Source: Symsagittifera roscoffensis (lineage: Eukaryota > Xenacoelomorpha > Acoela > Convolutidae). Taken from it: a DNA stretch of 64,000 nt. The stretch spans positions 59,096,338-59,160,337 of the forward strand of contig NC_087064.1 in the NCBI RefSeq assembly GCF_963678635.1, read 5' to 3'. Numbering within the stretch: the stretch's first letter is position 1; each line of letters starts with the position of its first letter. This document shows positions 31,001-40,567 of the stretch, one piece after another. The notes under the pieces are model-generated. The model was given only the letters and a program-made list of their open reading frames with translations, was not told where the DNA came from and did no database searches. A program made the position numbers and the translations under genes.

Positions 31001-34000
31001 GAAGGTGTTGTGCTGGAGACTGCACGCTCCTCCAGATCATGTCTGTATTTCCATCGCATCCATCTGAACTCCCCGGACAAAACCTTGTTCTCTGGGTCCT
31101 GTTTCTCATCAGGAATTTTCTCGTCTATCTCGGACTCCCCGGACGAATTCACTTGTCCCGGGTGTTGATCTTGTGATCGCTGGTTTTTCTCCTTATCCTT
31201 CTCCCCGGACAAATAGTCTTGCAGCCGATTTTGTTCTACAACTTCACCCTCTTTATCCCGGTATACAAAGGTGACAGTTTTCTTTTGCTTGCCGCTCTCC
31301 TGTCTTTTCTGTCCGTAAGAAGTACTGGTTAAAATCTCCTGGGGTATTGAGGATACTAGTTGCTGAACTATTGTCCTACAATCCCTTTCGTTCTCTTCGT
31401 GATGTCGTCTGGACGGCATGATCTTCACCTTCTCACTGACTGTTAGCGATGCCATTGCTGCTGTCCACTCGGGGTCATCTCTGGTCACTTCTCTTTCTAA
31501 CAATCCACCCAGCATCCGCATTACTTGTGGTGTGACTTGCACCGTTTTATCCAATAATGAGAGGCTGTTTATATTCATGCGAGAGAGTTCTTGCTGGACC
31601 AGGTTCGAGCGCAGCAACAAATCCAAGGGGACCGTGTCCTCCTTGGACAGGATCTTTATCTCGGCTGCTTTCTCTACAGGTAGCTCAGGGTGCCCTGGGA
31701 TTGGATGTCCTGATTTATCCAACCATCTCGTTAAGGGAAGCGCTTCATAAGTTTCTTTGTCCAGAAACGAGAATCCCTCCTTTATTTCCGCCTGATTGGC
31801 CTGCTTCTGCTCCAATCTTTCATAGAACTCAGTTTTCTTGCTGAGGCTGTCAGCATTCTGGTGTTTATCACGCATCCTATGTTCGATTATCATGTGGTAG
31901 CCATCCAGTCTTACTATCCATCTACCAATATAACTCTGATCCATCGAGTAGGTCTTCAACCAGGATAACGCTCTGTTGTCCACGCGTAACTTGAAGGGAG
32001 CGCTCCCCAAGTATGCACGGTACTTCTCCACGAAGGTGACTACTGCAAACATTTCTGCTTTTGGTGCGCCATATTTCATCTCTGTGTCACTCAAGACTTT
32101 GCTGCCGTATGCAATGGGACGGAGAACTGTTCTTCCGTTCCATTCTTGCTCTTGATGCAATATTCCTGAGATGGCCACCACCGATGCGTCTGTGTCAAGA
32201 ACATACATGCTCTTTTCTGTAGGCATGCCCAGCACTGGCGCTTCGCACAGTTCCCGCTTTATGTTCTCGAAAGCAACTTGTGCCTCATCGTTCCATTCGA
32301 ACTTCTTCCCTTTGTTGCGCATCAGCTTCTGCATTGGATACACCTTGTCCGCATATCCTTTAATGAATTCACGGTAGTAATTGGCAAACCCTAGGAAGCT
32401 CATGAGCTGTGTGTCCGTTCTAGGAGCTTTCCATGTCAACACTGCTTCCACTGCCTCCGGGTCCGGCCTCACGCCATGCCTATCCACCATCCTTCCTAGG
32501 TACTTTATCGAATCCCTAAGGATTTCCCATTTCGATGGTTTGCACTTTAATCCTGCTCTTTTCATACATCCGAAGACCTTATCGAGCCGATCAATGTGAT
32601 CCTCCAGGGTCGGTGTCGCAATGACTACATCATCCACGTAGCACATCAAGAGATTCCCGTACTTTTTGGTCACTCCTGTCAAAGCCTGAGCCATCAGCCT
32701 TTGAAAAGTTGCTGTTGCATTGCACAAGCCGAAGGGCATCCTCTTCCACTGGTACAACCCCAATTCGCACGCGAAACCGGTTTTTTCCCTATCTTTTTTC
32801 TTTTTCCGCAAAGGAACCTGCCAGAAGGCAGAGCCTAAGTCCAATGTGGTGAAGAACTTGGCATCACCAAGTTTAGATAGGCTCTCGTCTATTCGCGGTA
32901 TCGGGTACGCATCTTTAATCGTTACCGCGTTCAAGTAACGAAAGTCGCAACAAAATCTAAGCTGCCCCCCTTTCTTTTTCGCCATGACTACCCCGCAAGC
33001 CCACGGCGATTTCGAGGGTTCTATCATGTCGTATTCAAGCAACATTTCTATTTCCGCTCGGCACGCTTCCGATTTATGTGGCGTCATTCGCCTTGCGCCT
33101 TCCCTATGGGGAACGGCGCCCTCTTCTAGTTCGATTTCGTGTTCGACGAAATTACAGCAACCGATGTCCGCCTTATGTTTTGAAAATACCTCGGCGTTCC
33201 GATTTAGGAGGTCCCGCAATTTTTCAAAATCTCCCTCACCTATTTTTCCTTTTAAATGTTCTATTTCTGGCAAAACCGGTTTGTCAGAATCTAGTTCATA
33301 TGACGAGGGGCGTTCCGGAAAATTCGAGCAGCTTGATAAGCCGTCGTCCGTTTCGGATTTCATTGAAAACAATTTATGAATAGATTTTAATTCATTAATT
33401 CTCTTTAAGATTTTATCTTTATTTGCATGATAAGGACAGTCTTTCACACTAAATTTCTTCAAGTTTTCTGTCTCCTCATAGTCGGTCCTCATCGGCAAGG
33501 CGTAGCCAAGCTTCTTTCCACGCTGGATTGAAACCGTGGTGTCCAGTGTGTTCAACAACACACTGACACACAGTCCGTTTCGCGTTACCGAGAAGCTCCG
33601 GCCTAAAATCACCGAACTCTGACTATTTGGATTCGGTACTAAGCAAACCTGTTTACTATCACTCAACGAATTTAGATTTCTCATTCTAAAATTTGCTACT
33701 ACAGCTTGTCCTGGTTGTAATTTTACTTTTCTATCCAAAAAAACTGGTACCTTATTTTCGTCTGTTATTATCCTATTAATTGGTCTCTTAACATACCTTC
33801 GGTCCGGGTTTCTAATCCGTATCAGACCGTTGTTCAAATCAATCATCACGTCAAAATTCCTGACAAAATCTCTGCCCAAGATGAATTGGTCGGCATCGTC
33901 CAGATTCTCTACCACCAGGAAGCTCATCCAAAGATCCCGTCCTCCCATGTGGAGGACCGTTATTGGTGTTCTTCCGGCTACGTAGATAGCTCCTCGATTG

Positions 34001-37000
34001 GCTGCAGCCAGTCGGAGATTCGTTGGAATCAGATCTTCCCGCGTGAAGCCCATTCTTTCCCAAGTTTTTATCGGCATCACACTCACTACCGCTCCTGTGT
34101 CCAGAAGCCCTGTGACTCCGATTTTTGTTCCGTTGGTGTCGAGCAGATGTGCTGTCACATCTGCTTCATATCCAATGTGTACTGCGTCTTGTTCCATCAT
34201 GGCGTCATGGCCTATCCTGCGGACCTTGAGTTCCTCTTCTCCCAAATAGATCTGCCCTATTTGGTCATCATCTGTTGTTACATAAGTCCTGGTGTAGATG
34301 CTGATCCCATCCACGTTCAGCATCACTTGATACGGCCCATAGACTTCTAGGTAGCGTCCATGAAGTTTCTTCATGCGAGGGCCACCCGTCGTTAGTAGTG
34401 CCCTCACAGCCCTCGACTCGGTGCGTGGCTCCATCTGCCTCAGATAGTCTGCATATGTGTCCAAATGCATCAAAGTGAACTCAGACGGTTCACTCAGATT
34501 TCTGATTACCTGATGCCCTGCCACCGAGATTATCGACTGTATTTTACTTCCTTGCGGTGCCATACCGAACCTCTGACCAGAGATAACATTAAGTTTCATG
34601 CTCAAGCTGCTTGGTGCTTTTACCTCTTCAACTTCCGTTGCTTCGAAGGCGTTCAGTTGTTCCTGTAATTTTTCATTCTCCAGCTTGAGTTTCACCTTTT
34701 GTTCAATCTCTTTCGTCACTAGTTCCTGCTGTACTCTATTTATAGCATCCCTCGCAGCTGCCCTATAATCGATTTTGAAGTCATCGGCCGCAGTTGCTGG
34801 TTCCGGTTCACGTGCTTCCTCTGTTACCGCTTGCATCTTCTTTGCCACCAGCTCTTGAGGTTTATCCTTTCTGCGTGACTCCGCTTCACTCAAAAGTCGA
34901 GCCTTGCTGGCTTTCACTCCTGACAAAGCTTCTTCATGTCTTGGATGCTTGATGTCTGCCACTGCATCCCAGAATTGCGGACAATCTGATTTAAAATGAC
35001 CTTCCAAGTTACAAAAGAAACACCTCGGGCCGAATTTTGCAATTACTCCTCTCATGAAATCCTCATGATCCAAATCTGACGCATCTTCGTCCTCGAGGCT
35101 AAAGCCTATTGCTTTCATGCCTTGTTTGTAAGTTGGGCATGCTGACACATGATGGTCTGTTGAACTGCAATTAGCACAAGAACGTCTCTTGTCCATATCA
35201 TCCCTCGGTTTGTACCAATTGTTCCCTTGGTTGGCTGGTCCGTTGTTAAAATTTCCATAATTGTTCTTGTAATATCCAGATCTCGAAGGAGGTTTCAACA
35301 ACAGATACTCTTTTGATTTGAGCCTCAACTCCTCCGGTGTTGGCGCATTAGTTGATAGTGGTGTGTAATGCGTTGCTAGCATCGTAGGAAGTTCATCATT
35401 TTTCACACCATCGATGAATTTTGAGGCTACGGCCAGGTTCATCCTTCGGTTTGACTCATCCGGTTGGCTGCGTCTTCTCAGCATTTCCAAATCATCGAGA
35501 AACTTGTCTATTGTTTCATCTTCTCGTTGCCTCCGTTTCTCGAAGCGCATCATCGCCTGGTGCCCCTGCACCCCTGATCCGAAACGGTTTAACAAGATTT
35601 CGAAGATTTTCTCAGCAGTGTCACGTTGATACTGTTTCTTGGCCATGACACAGTTCAGGGCTGTCCCTTCTAAGTTGCTGGTGAGCGCGCTGCATTCCTG
35701 TCTCTCCGACAAGTCCTCTTCCTCGAAATGCAGCTTCATTACCTCTATCCAGGTATCAATACAGCCATCAGATTCGTCTTTGTAGCATCTTGGTTTCTTA
35801 AAGACTCTTCTGGACTTCTCACTGGGTTCATTGGTTCTTGATAACCTCGTCAGGAATGTCTCGAAAGACCTGTTCAGGGGTTCAAATGCTGTGGCCATTG
35901 CCGTAGCATCCCTTGAGTGTCCTGCTTGAGTGTCCTCACACCTCGTCGAAGGCTCTGTATGAGGTGCATCCCTGCAATCCGAATCGCCGTGAGTGTTTCC
36001 CTCTTGACCTACATGACTCCTCTTCGGGCTTGCATGCCCCCTGTTGCCGGAATCACTTCTCCCAGTCGCATGTGTGCCTTGCGTTGGTCGCTCGTTAGAG
36101 GTCTGTCTGTTCCCCGTTGAACTTGCTCTACTGTTCGGGCCCCATGCTGTATTACCCATTGTGGCATAGCCTGATGAACTGCCCCTGCCTCTAGTGGATC
36201 CATACGTCTTCCTCCTTTGATTTTCATTGAAGTTCACCCTCGGTTCCCTGCTGGGACCTCCCGAGTTCGGCTCTCCTTCTTTTGGTCCACTCTTGCTGCT
36301 AAGTAGCCCGTCCAACCTATCCATGATAGCCTGAGTTCGCCTCTCCATCATCGCGTCTATCTTTGTGTCAAGAGACCCAAGAGACTGCTCTTGCTGAATT
36401 CTTAATTTCTCCATGTCGGCTCTTAAGCGTAACTCCCTCTGTTCCGCCTCTCTTGTAATTCGCGACAAGTTCCTCGTCATATGTTCGTCCGTTCTTTCTT
36501 TCAAGCGTTTTTCGCTCCTGTCAACTTCTTGTCTGTTGCGGTTTATTTCTTCCCGCAGCCTTTCCCTCTCAATGTGAACTGCTCTTTCTAGTTCACTCAT
36601 CCTTATTGACATTTGCTCGTTTTGTTCTCCTAAACTGTCCACTATGTTGTTTAAGGCTTCCTCTAGTGCTGCCCCGTTATCCACGAGTGGCGTTACTAGT
36701 GGTGGTGTAACCCTGTCGGCCCCAGGTAACTTCGTGCTTGTCGAGATCCGGGCCTTGACTCTCTGCTTCAACGTCTTTTCTTTATTTATTTCAGGATCAA
36801 TTAACGCGTTGCCGAGCACTCTGGTTTTATTCTCACCAGGTTGTGGCTCCGAACTTGCTCTAATCGCGAAGTCTTTTGACTGGCCTGGTGTGTTTGCCTC
36901 TTTGCTTATCGTTGTCACTACACCAAATTTGTCAATGGTTCCAGTCTCTCTTCCGACGTGTGCCTCACTCTCCTGGATCGAACTATTGAGGCTTACTTGA

Positions 37001-37578
37001 GATCCAGAGTCCCCTTGCTCCTCTTCATCTTCTTCCTCCTGAGACTCACCATCGTTTCCTGCTCCTCCTCCCATGCTGAATGGAAAGATGTTTCCGAAGG
37101 TGTTCTTCATTCTTTCTGAGAACGATGATGATGTCGTTTGTTTCCCAGTTCCGCTTGCCATCATAGTGTTATCTGTCGGAGATCTTCTCGTTGCCGCTAC
37201 CTCAGTTGAGATGTCGGACAGTTCCGACATCTCTTCTCGATCCAATGTCCCGGTGGAAGTGGCAAAATCATGGCCTTGTTCTACCGGGGTAGATTCACTC
37301 GCCAGCCTTCTGCCTCTCCCTTCCAGTTCATTTACTTCCTGGTTATCATTCATGGTATGGTCCGTATTTACCTCCACTTCTAACAGTTCTCTTCGCTCTT
37401 CTGAGGTCTTTTGACTTCTCGTTTCAACCATTCTGCCTGAAACCGTCCCCCTTTTGTCAGACCGGGATCGCTTGATCCAATCCACAAAAGGATCGGTCAT
37501 CGTTTTTCTTTGCTTTTCAGGTATGAATTTCCTAGAGCTATTACCTCGTTTTGGTATCCTTGACTTGTCTAAACTCAT
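28054..37578 (-). CDS. Gag-Pol polyprotein with C-terminal macrodomain, 3174 residues
   Basis: One uninterrupted frame. N terminus basic then low complexity; coiled coil about residues 305-425; Gag-like helical domain about 630-736; two CX2CX4HX4C zinc knuckles near 799 and 851 (CANCSSTDHHVSAC, CFFCNLEGHFKSDC); aspartic protease LLDTGA near 1160; reverse transcriptase with TLDLGSAFWQVPL and CYVDDVVIA (Y at 1647); RNase H with DTDASVVAIS near 1793; a spacer of about 350 disordered residues; integrase with HHCC zinc site (about 2416-2460), DDE residues in VVQIDHQ, QSDNGTAF and LVERQNRT (about 2483, 2543, 2578) and a GPF module (KKWRGPFMITEV near 2720). The last ~135 residues resemble a TARG1/OARD1-like macrodomain. 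No frameshift separates gag from pol. A TAA at 28056-28054 ends the frame 27 codons earlier than in the second element. Confidence 0.93.
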   Translation of the reverse strand: MSLDKSRIPKRGNSSRKFIPEKQRKTMTDPFVDWIKRSRSDKRGTVSGRMVETRSQKTSEERRELLEVEVNTDHTMNDNQEVNELEGRGRRLASESTPVEQGHDFATSTGTLDREEMSELSDISTEVAATRRSPTDNTMMASGTGKQTTSSSFSERMKNTFGNIFPFSMGGGAGNDGESQEEEDEEEQGDSGSQVSLNSSIQESEAHVGRETGTIDKFGVVTTISKEANTPGQSKDFAIRASSEPQPGENKTRVLGNALIDPEINKEKTLKQRVKARISTSTKLPGADRVTPPLVTPLVDNGAALEEALNNIVDSLGEQNEQMSIRMSELERAVHIERERLREEINRNRQEVDRSEKRLKERTDEHMTRNLSRITREAEQRELRLRADMEKLRIQQEQSLGSLDTKIDAMMERRTQAIMDRLDGLLSSKSGPKEGEPNSGGPSREPRVNFNENQRRKTYGSTRGRGSSSGYATMGNTAWGPNSRASSTGNRQTSNERPTQGTHATGRSDSGNRGHASPKRSHVGQEGNTHGDSDCRDAPHTEPSTRCEDTQAGHSRDATAMATAFEPLNRSFETFLTRLSRTNEPSEKSRRVFKKPRCYKDESDGCIDTWIEVMKLHFEEEDLSERQECSALTSNLEGTALNCVMAKKQYQRDTAEKIFEILLNRFGSGVQGHQAMMRFEKRRQREDETIDKFLDDLEMLRRRSQPDESNRRMNLAVASKFIDGVKNDELPTMLATHYTPLSTNAPTPEELRLKSKEYLLLKPPSRSGYYKNNYGNFNNGPANQGNNWYKPRDDMDKRRSCANCSSTDHHVSACPTYKQGMKAIGFSLEDEDASDLDHEDFMRGVIAKFGPRCFFCNLEGHFKSDCPQFWDAVADIKHPRHEEALSGVKASKARLLSEAESRRKDKPQELVAKKMQAVTEEAREPEPATAADDFKIDYRAAARDAINRVQQELVTKEIEQKVKLKLENEKLQEQLNAFEATEVEEVKAPSSLSMKLNVISGQRFGMAPQGSKIQSIISVAGHQVIRNLSEPSEFTLMHLDTYADYLRQMEPRTESRAVRALLTTGGPRMKKLHGRYLEVYGPYQVMLNVDGISIYTRTYVTTDDDQIGQIYLGEEELKVRRIGHDAMMEQDAVHIGYEADVTAHLLDTNGTKIGVTGLLDTGAVVSVMPIKTWERMGFTREDLIPTNLRLAAANRGAIYVAGRTPITVLHMGGRDLWMSFLVVENLDDADQFILGRDFVRNFDVMIDLNNGLIRIRNPDRRYVKRPINRIITDENKVPVFLDRKVKLQPGQAVVANFRMRNLNSLSDSKQVCLVPNPNSQSSVILGRSFSVTRNGLCVSVLLNTLDTTVSIQRGKKLGYALPMRTDYEETENLKKFSVKDCPYHANKDKILKRINELKSIHKLFSMKSETDDGLSSCSNFPERPSSYELDSDKPVLPEIEHLKGKIGEGDFEKLRDLLNRNAEVFSKHKADIGCCNFVEHEIELEEGAVPHREGARRMTPHKSEACRAEIEMLLEYDMIEPSKSPWACGVVMAKKKGGQLRFCCDFRYLNAVTIKDAYPIPRIDESLSKLGDAKFFTTLDLGSAFWQVPLRKKKKDREKTGFACELGLYQWKRMPFGLCNATATFQRLMAQALTGVTKKYGNLLMCYVDDVVIATPTLEDHIDRLDKVFGCMKRAGLKCKPSKWEILRDSIKYLGRMVDRHGVRPDPEAVEAVLTWKAPRTDTQLMSFLGFANYYREFIKGYADKVYPMQKLMRNKGKKFEWNDEAQVAFENIKRELCEAPVLGMPTEKSMYVLDTDASVVAISGILHQEQEWNGRTVLRPIAYGSKVLSDTEMKYGAPKAEMFAVVTFVEKYRAYLGSAPFKLRVDNRALSWLKTYSMDQSYIGRWIVRLDGYHMIIEHRMRDKHQNADSLSKKTEFYERLEQKQANQAEIKEGFSFLDKETYEALPLTRWLDKSGHPIPGHPELPVEKAAEIKILSKEDTVPLDLLLRSNLVQQELSRMNINSLSLLDKTVQVTPQVMRMLGGLLEREVTRDDPEWTAAMASLTVSEKVKIMPSRRHHEENERDCRTIVQQLVSSIPQEILTSTSYGQKRQESGKQKKTVTFVYRDKEGEVVEQNRLQDYLSGEKDKEKNQRSQDQHPGQVNSSGESEIDEKIPDEKQDPENKVLSGEFRWMRWKYRHDLEERAVSSTTPSTDDDSRNSGMHTYSDRNSTSGSELSELAIHTLLVETRARDLDREVYQDPDSDRYLIPSESVFDNAADDLETIAVSKRSISLLTQKEAVRTDLQPFQQETQPLAKIWCVKMEEDTHQPNELNSQMRVMKTYLKARYRLSDLLRAQRNDRMTSNLKRWIENGAPDKGDLEEDSYRILRQYFMQKEGRLYLNKDGIVACRRREEDKVLYKYNAIVLPQLYQTELLFRSHDQMGHQGIDKVYQRILKRFEWPGMKKACEKWVTACLSCQQVKDPRKLRFPLQSIESSEFNEVVQIDHQKICMTDSGYNQVLVMIDHFTKYAEAVPCITASAEETCDHLINTWIARHGCPMTFQSDNGTAFVGELTKELMRRSQVAQAHSTTYHPQTNGLVERQNRTLVSMLRVYCSRYMTDWDRYLPQVMGAYNSTQHSTTGVSPHMMLTGHEKSLPLTFFYPEYEGKKTSPQVYVRDVIRRQQELNDLCRRNTQQAQAKQRKRFDKKAAGAKAYSVGDYVWVFQNVIPPKGTKKLLKKWRGPFMITEVHQEGCFYRLSTGRAAHYENIKPHNPSTEDWCIPADMEEGDYLMMDPACEVNEKGTREKNDGNEVVEEGTDTPLDLDPNEQIEADDETLPYAEEDWQDPEQTEVPKNFEPDLPFTMQTRQKDGTRPRKKYNPYGDDFVVDRIDLKKIVEEVVGLEEITVSQDIDIVDDHNDEWVDDWSKPEVEFDDEQQQSNEQDLTNLRVLEWLNEMTSDPKKTSVTIQDVDRESAKYIKTERDDPSWAAQEGQLLIPASNLDLISCMRSTGTPMDIFVRGVGVGLIHTENLIIKKLRIARETGELEAETGEEPKKPDIGRVVESYFNLPNEYSSNIILTDSDFILTNRTCAITITADMSFRTALAADFKREYKNVEFLWKQRPGIGGVAALPPAVSQIPGKYLCFLVTRATEKQHVDPENLVLSLTRLRDFLVEMDVKELSLPVYDPNRGRLHPR

Positions 37579-40537
37579 TCTCTATTTGTCACTTTCCTAT
37601 GCCTACTCTTGACTCAATTGCTAGAGACCTTATAGTTTTATTAACAATAATAATGACACAACACAATAAATTTCACCAGATTCTATTAAATAGTGACCAA
37701 GAATCCCTGTATGTTGTCAGAGTACAGTTTGTATAAAATTTATTCACACTAACCGATTATCGGTCCAAAGATCTGGAAACTAGCACAATATGATGTTATC
37801 AGTCAATTTAAAAAATAGTGTATTCACTACCCAATCAAGCACAATTTACGTTGATTTAAAATCAAAAACAAAAATATATATTGACACAATATGAATGTAT
37901 ATATAAAAAAACGTATGTGTCTTGTACTCTTAGTCGGTCGCAGTACAATAGTCGAACCTGTCTTTTAAAGAAAAAGCTTTCCCTGCTTGGTGCTGCACCA
38001 AACAGACAAAACTTTGAAGGCAGTAATTTTCTCAAGTGGGCGTCTATTGCACCCACCGAGTACTGTGTTACCTATCTGCCTCCGGACTGCCCGAGCTAGA
38101 CCTACTAAAATCCTCAGGGCAGTCACTTTTCCCAAAAACGTATTATGTTTCAATCCACACCAATGAGTCACGCTCTTTTTAATTTAGACTTAGTGTCGCG
38201 AATATCCGAGTTCGGACCTGTTTTGTATTAGTCTGGTTCTTTTTGAAAGGCAAGTTACCAGTGCAGTCACTGATACCTAGCCTGTGTATTAATAACCTAA
38301 TACCTCTCGCTTTTTAGTCTTTCTTTCGTTTACCTAAGTCCTTAATAAAATAATACCCCTCCGGATTGGCACAAATAGGACCCTTCCGGACTGTCAGAAT
38401 ATAGACCCCTCCGGATTGGGACCCCTCCGAGTTAGTTAATAGTAGACCCCTCCGGATTTGGACCCCTCCGAATTAGCAACTATAAGACCCCTCCGGATTC
38501 GGACCCCTCCGGATTCGGACCCCTCCGGTTTTGTGGAAAGTAGACCCCTCCGGATTCGGAGCCCTTAGCTCTGTCAAAGTAGCTTTTCGTAGTTTTCTTA
38601 ATTTCAGCTTATACCCCTCCGGATACGTTCTGCGTTGCTTTTATGCTGTTTGAATTAACTGGGAAGGGTATAGGGTCCTTTCCTAGACCCCTCCAGATTG
38701 AAGTTAAGGCACTTATTTGACAATTCACACTAACGGTGAAGGGTCTTATCACTTGCCTAATTTCGACTCTATTATGGTTGTCTTGTGCCTTCAGCCCTCC
38801 GTTTTTGTGTAGAACTGTCCTAAATTACTTAGTTCAATCGCTATCAACTTTTGGTAGGGGTATAAGGGTTTTTCAGAAAAATTTATAAAACGTGAAGGGT
38901 GTACCCCTCCGGATTTGTGTAATTTGCTAAAAACAATCTCAAAAAATTTTCTCGCTCGCTTTTTCGAGTAATTCTCTTTCCTACTAGTAAGCTCAGCTTA
39001 TCTCTGATCTATTGGTACCAAGATCAACTCGATATGCTCTGTAGTTCCAAAGTTATTAACCAAAACGTCTTTTTTCCAAACTCAAAAATTTTCTCTCTTA
39101 TAGGTTCCGCCTAACTTTTTCCGCAAATCTGGTCCTTTCGACCTAAAAATTATTGATCTGAGCTCAGAAGGCCTATACTCTTCTAGTTCAAAGCAAAAGA
39201 CCCGATCTAAAACGCTTTTGTAGAAAAAATTTGCGAAAAACTATGCTACCTGGACCCCTCCGGATTGATGAATCCACCAAATCAAACACGTTATGTTCGA
39301 TTTCTCTGCAACCCGGAAGGCTTTCGGGTAGCGGGTTTTAAAACTCGTAGATTCACTAGTGGACGTTGTCCGAACAACTATTTTTACTGTCCTAACTCAA
39401 AGATTTCAAAAAATTTTCTGATTTTATAGTGTTTCTTACTATCAAAAAATGGGAAAATTTGGTTTTTGGTACCAAACTAGTTCCAACCACTTCCGAACTA
39501 AAGTTAACCGGTTCTACTTATTACAGTAGTGCAGTTACGATGTAACACACTAACTTAGCGCTTTTTTCCGTTTCAAAAAATATCGATATCTCAAAAATCG
39601 CGACTTGTGGGGGATCAAAATATCGCTATTTTGACCCTAAAAACCGGTCTGTTTTCGTTGTTTTTCACTGAAAAACGATATAAGACTATTAATATAGGCT
39701 ATATAAGTAATAATATTAGTAATACTATACCCCTCCGGGTTTGTTTATTATCCGAATTAAGGTGCTTAACTCAGATATTCGCAGTTCGGTGAAGGGTCAC
39801 TACAGTGCAGCACTGTCGAGCCCCCCACAGAATACTATCTTACTTTTTGTACCAAAAGGGATACAAAACTTGTTAACGATACCCAACAGTCGATTGTTGT
39901 TGTCGTTGAGCCCCTTCTTGTTGCTCCTTGTACTGCTTGCCGGATCGGTCTTCACCCAGGACCCTTCCGAATTGAGCGCAAATCAGCTGACCCTTCCGGA
40001 TTGAGCGCAATTTATCATTAACGTGCTTAAATGCTCAAATAACCCTACAGTACAAGCCTCACAAACGGGCCAAAAAATTGATCGTAACAATCCTGACTGA
40101 TATAAATGCCTGTAACAACAATATATCTATCAACAACAAACGGGGGGGTTGAATCACATCTTGTCTGGGGGGATGATTTCTACTGATTTTTTACTTTTTT
40201 TTTTTTACTGTTTTTGGTTTTTTCGGTTATTTTTCATGTTTTTTGTTTTTCTTGGGTACTATACTATTTTTTGTTTGGTTTTACTTATATCTTTAAGTGT
40301 TTTTGGTCACCAACCACTCAGGGGACGAGGAGACGGCCGATCCCCCCACCCTTCCTGGTTCGTGAATTTTCGGTCTTAACTAGGTTAAAAAACTATTCAC
40401 GGCAATCCGGAAGGCCTCCGCGTTCCGAACTACACTTCCGCCCCGGCGGTTTAGGCCTATTAAGGGCTTTAATGTGAGCATCCGCTCGGCGCGGAGTGCT
40501 CGTTAACGGTTCCGCCGGTCATGATGTTATAAAAGAA
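37579..40537 (-). other. Three-kilobase leader with CCTCCGGATT repeats
   Basis: This region between primer site and gag contains no convincing gene. GACCC(C/T)(T/C)CCGGATT and variants are clustered at 38355-38560 and scattered further (for example 38620, 38687, 38903, 39252, 39727, 39958, 39990). Inverse forms (CCGGAAGG) occur near 39313 and 40408. Poly-T tracts lie near 40195-40270. The leader of the second element (60521-63300) has the same layout. In the sense strand the motif reads AATCCGGAGGGGTC. Confidence 0.7.
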
Positions 40538-40555
40538 TAACACCCAGGAGCGCCA
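40538..40555 (-). promoter_or_regulatory. Primer-binding site, probably for tRNA-Asn
   Basis: In the sense strand TGGCGCTCCTGGGTGTTA begins 12 bases after the 5' LTR end. Its first 15 bases are the complement expected for an animal tRNA-Asn 3' end (an acceptor of GCTCCTG type with CCACCC in the T-arm). The same site is present at 43762, 49217 and, with one change, 63318-63301. The tRNA assignment is from memory of tRNA-Asn and should be checked. Confidence 0.6.
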
Positions 40556-40567
40556 TAAAAACATACA

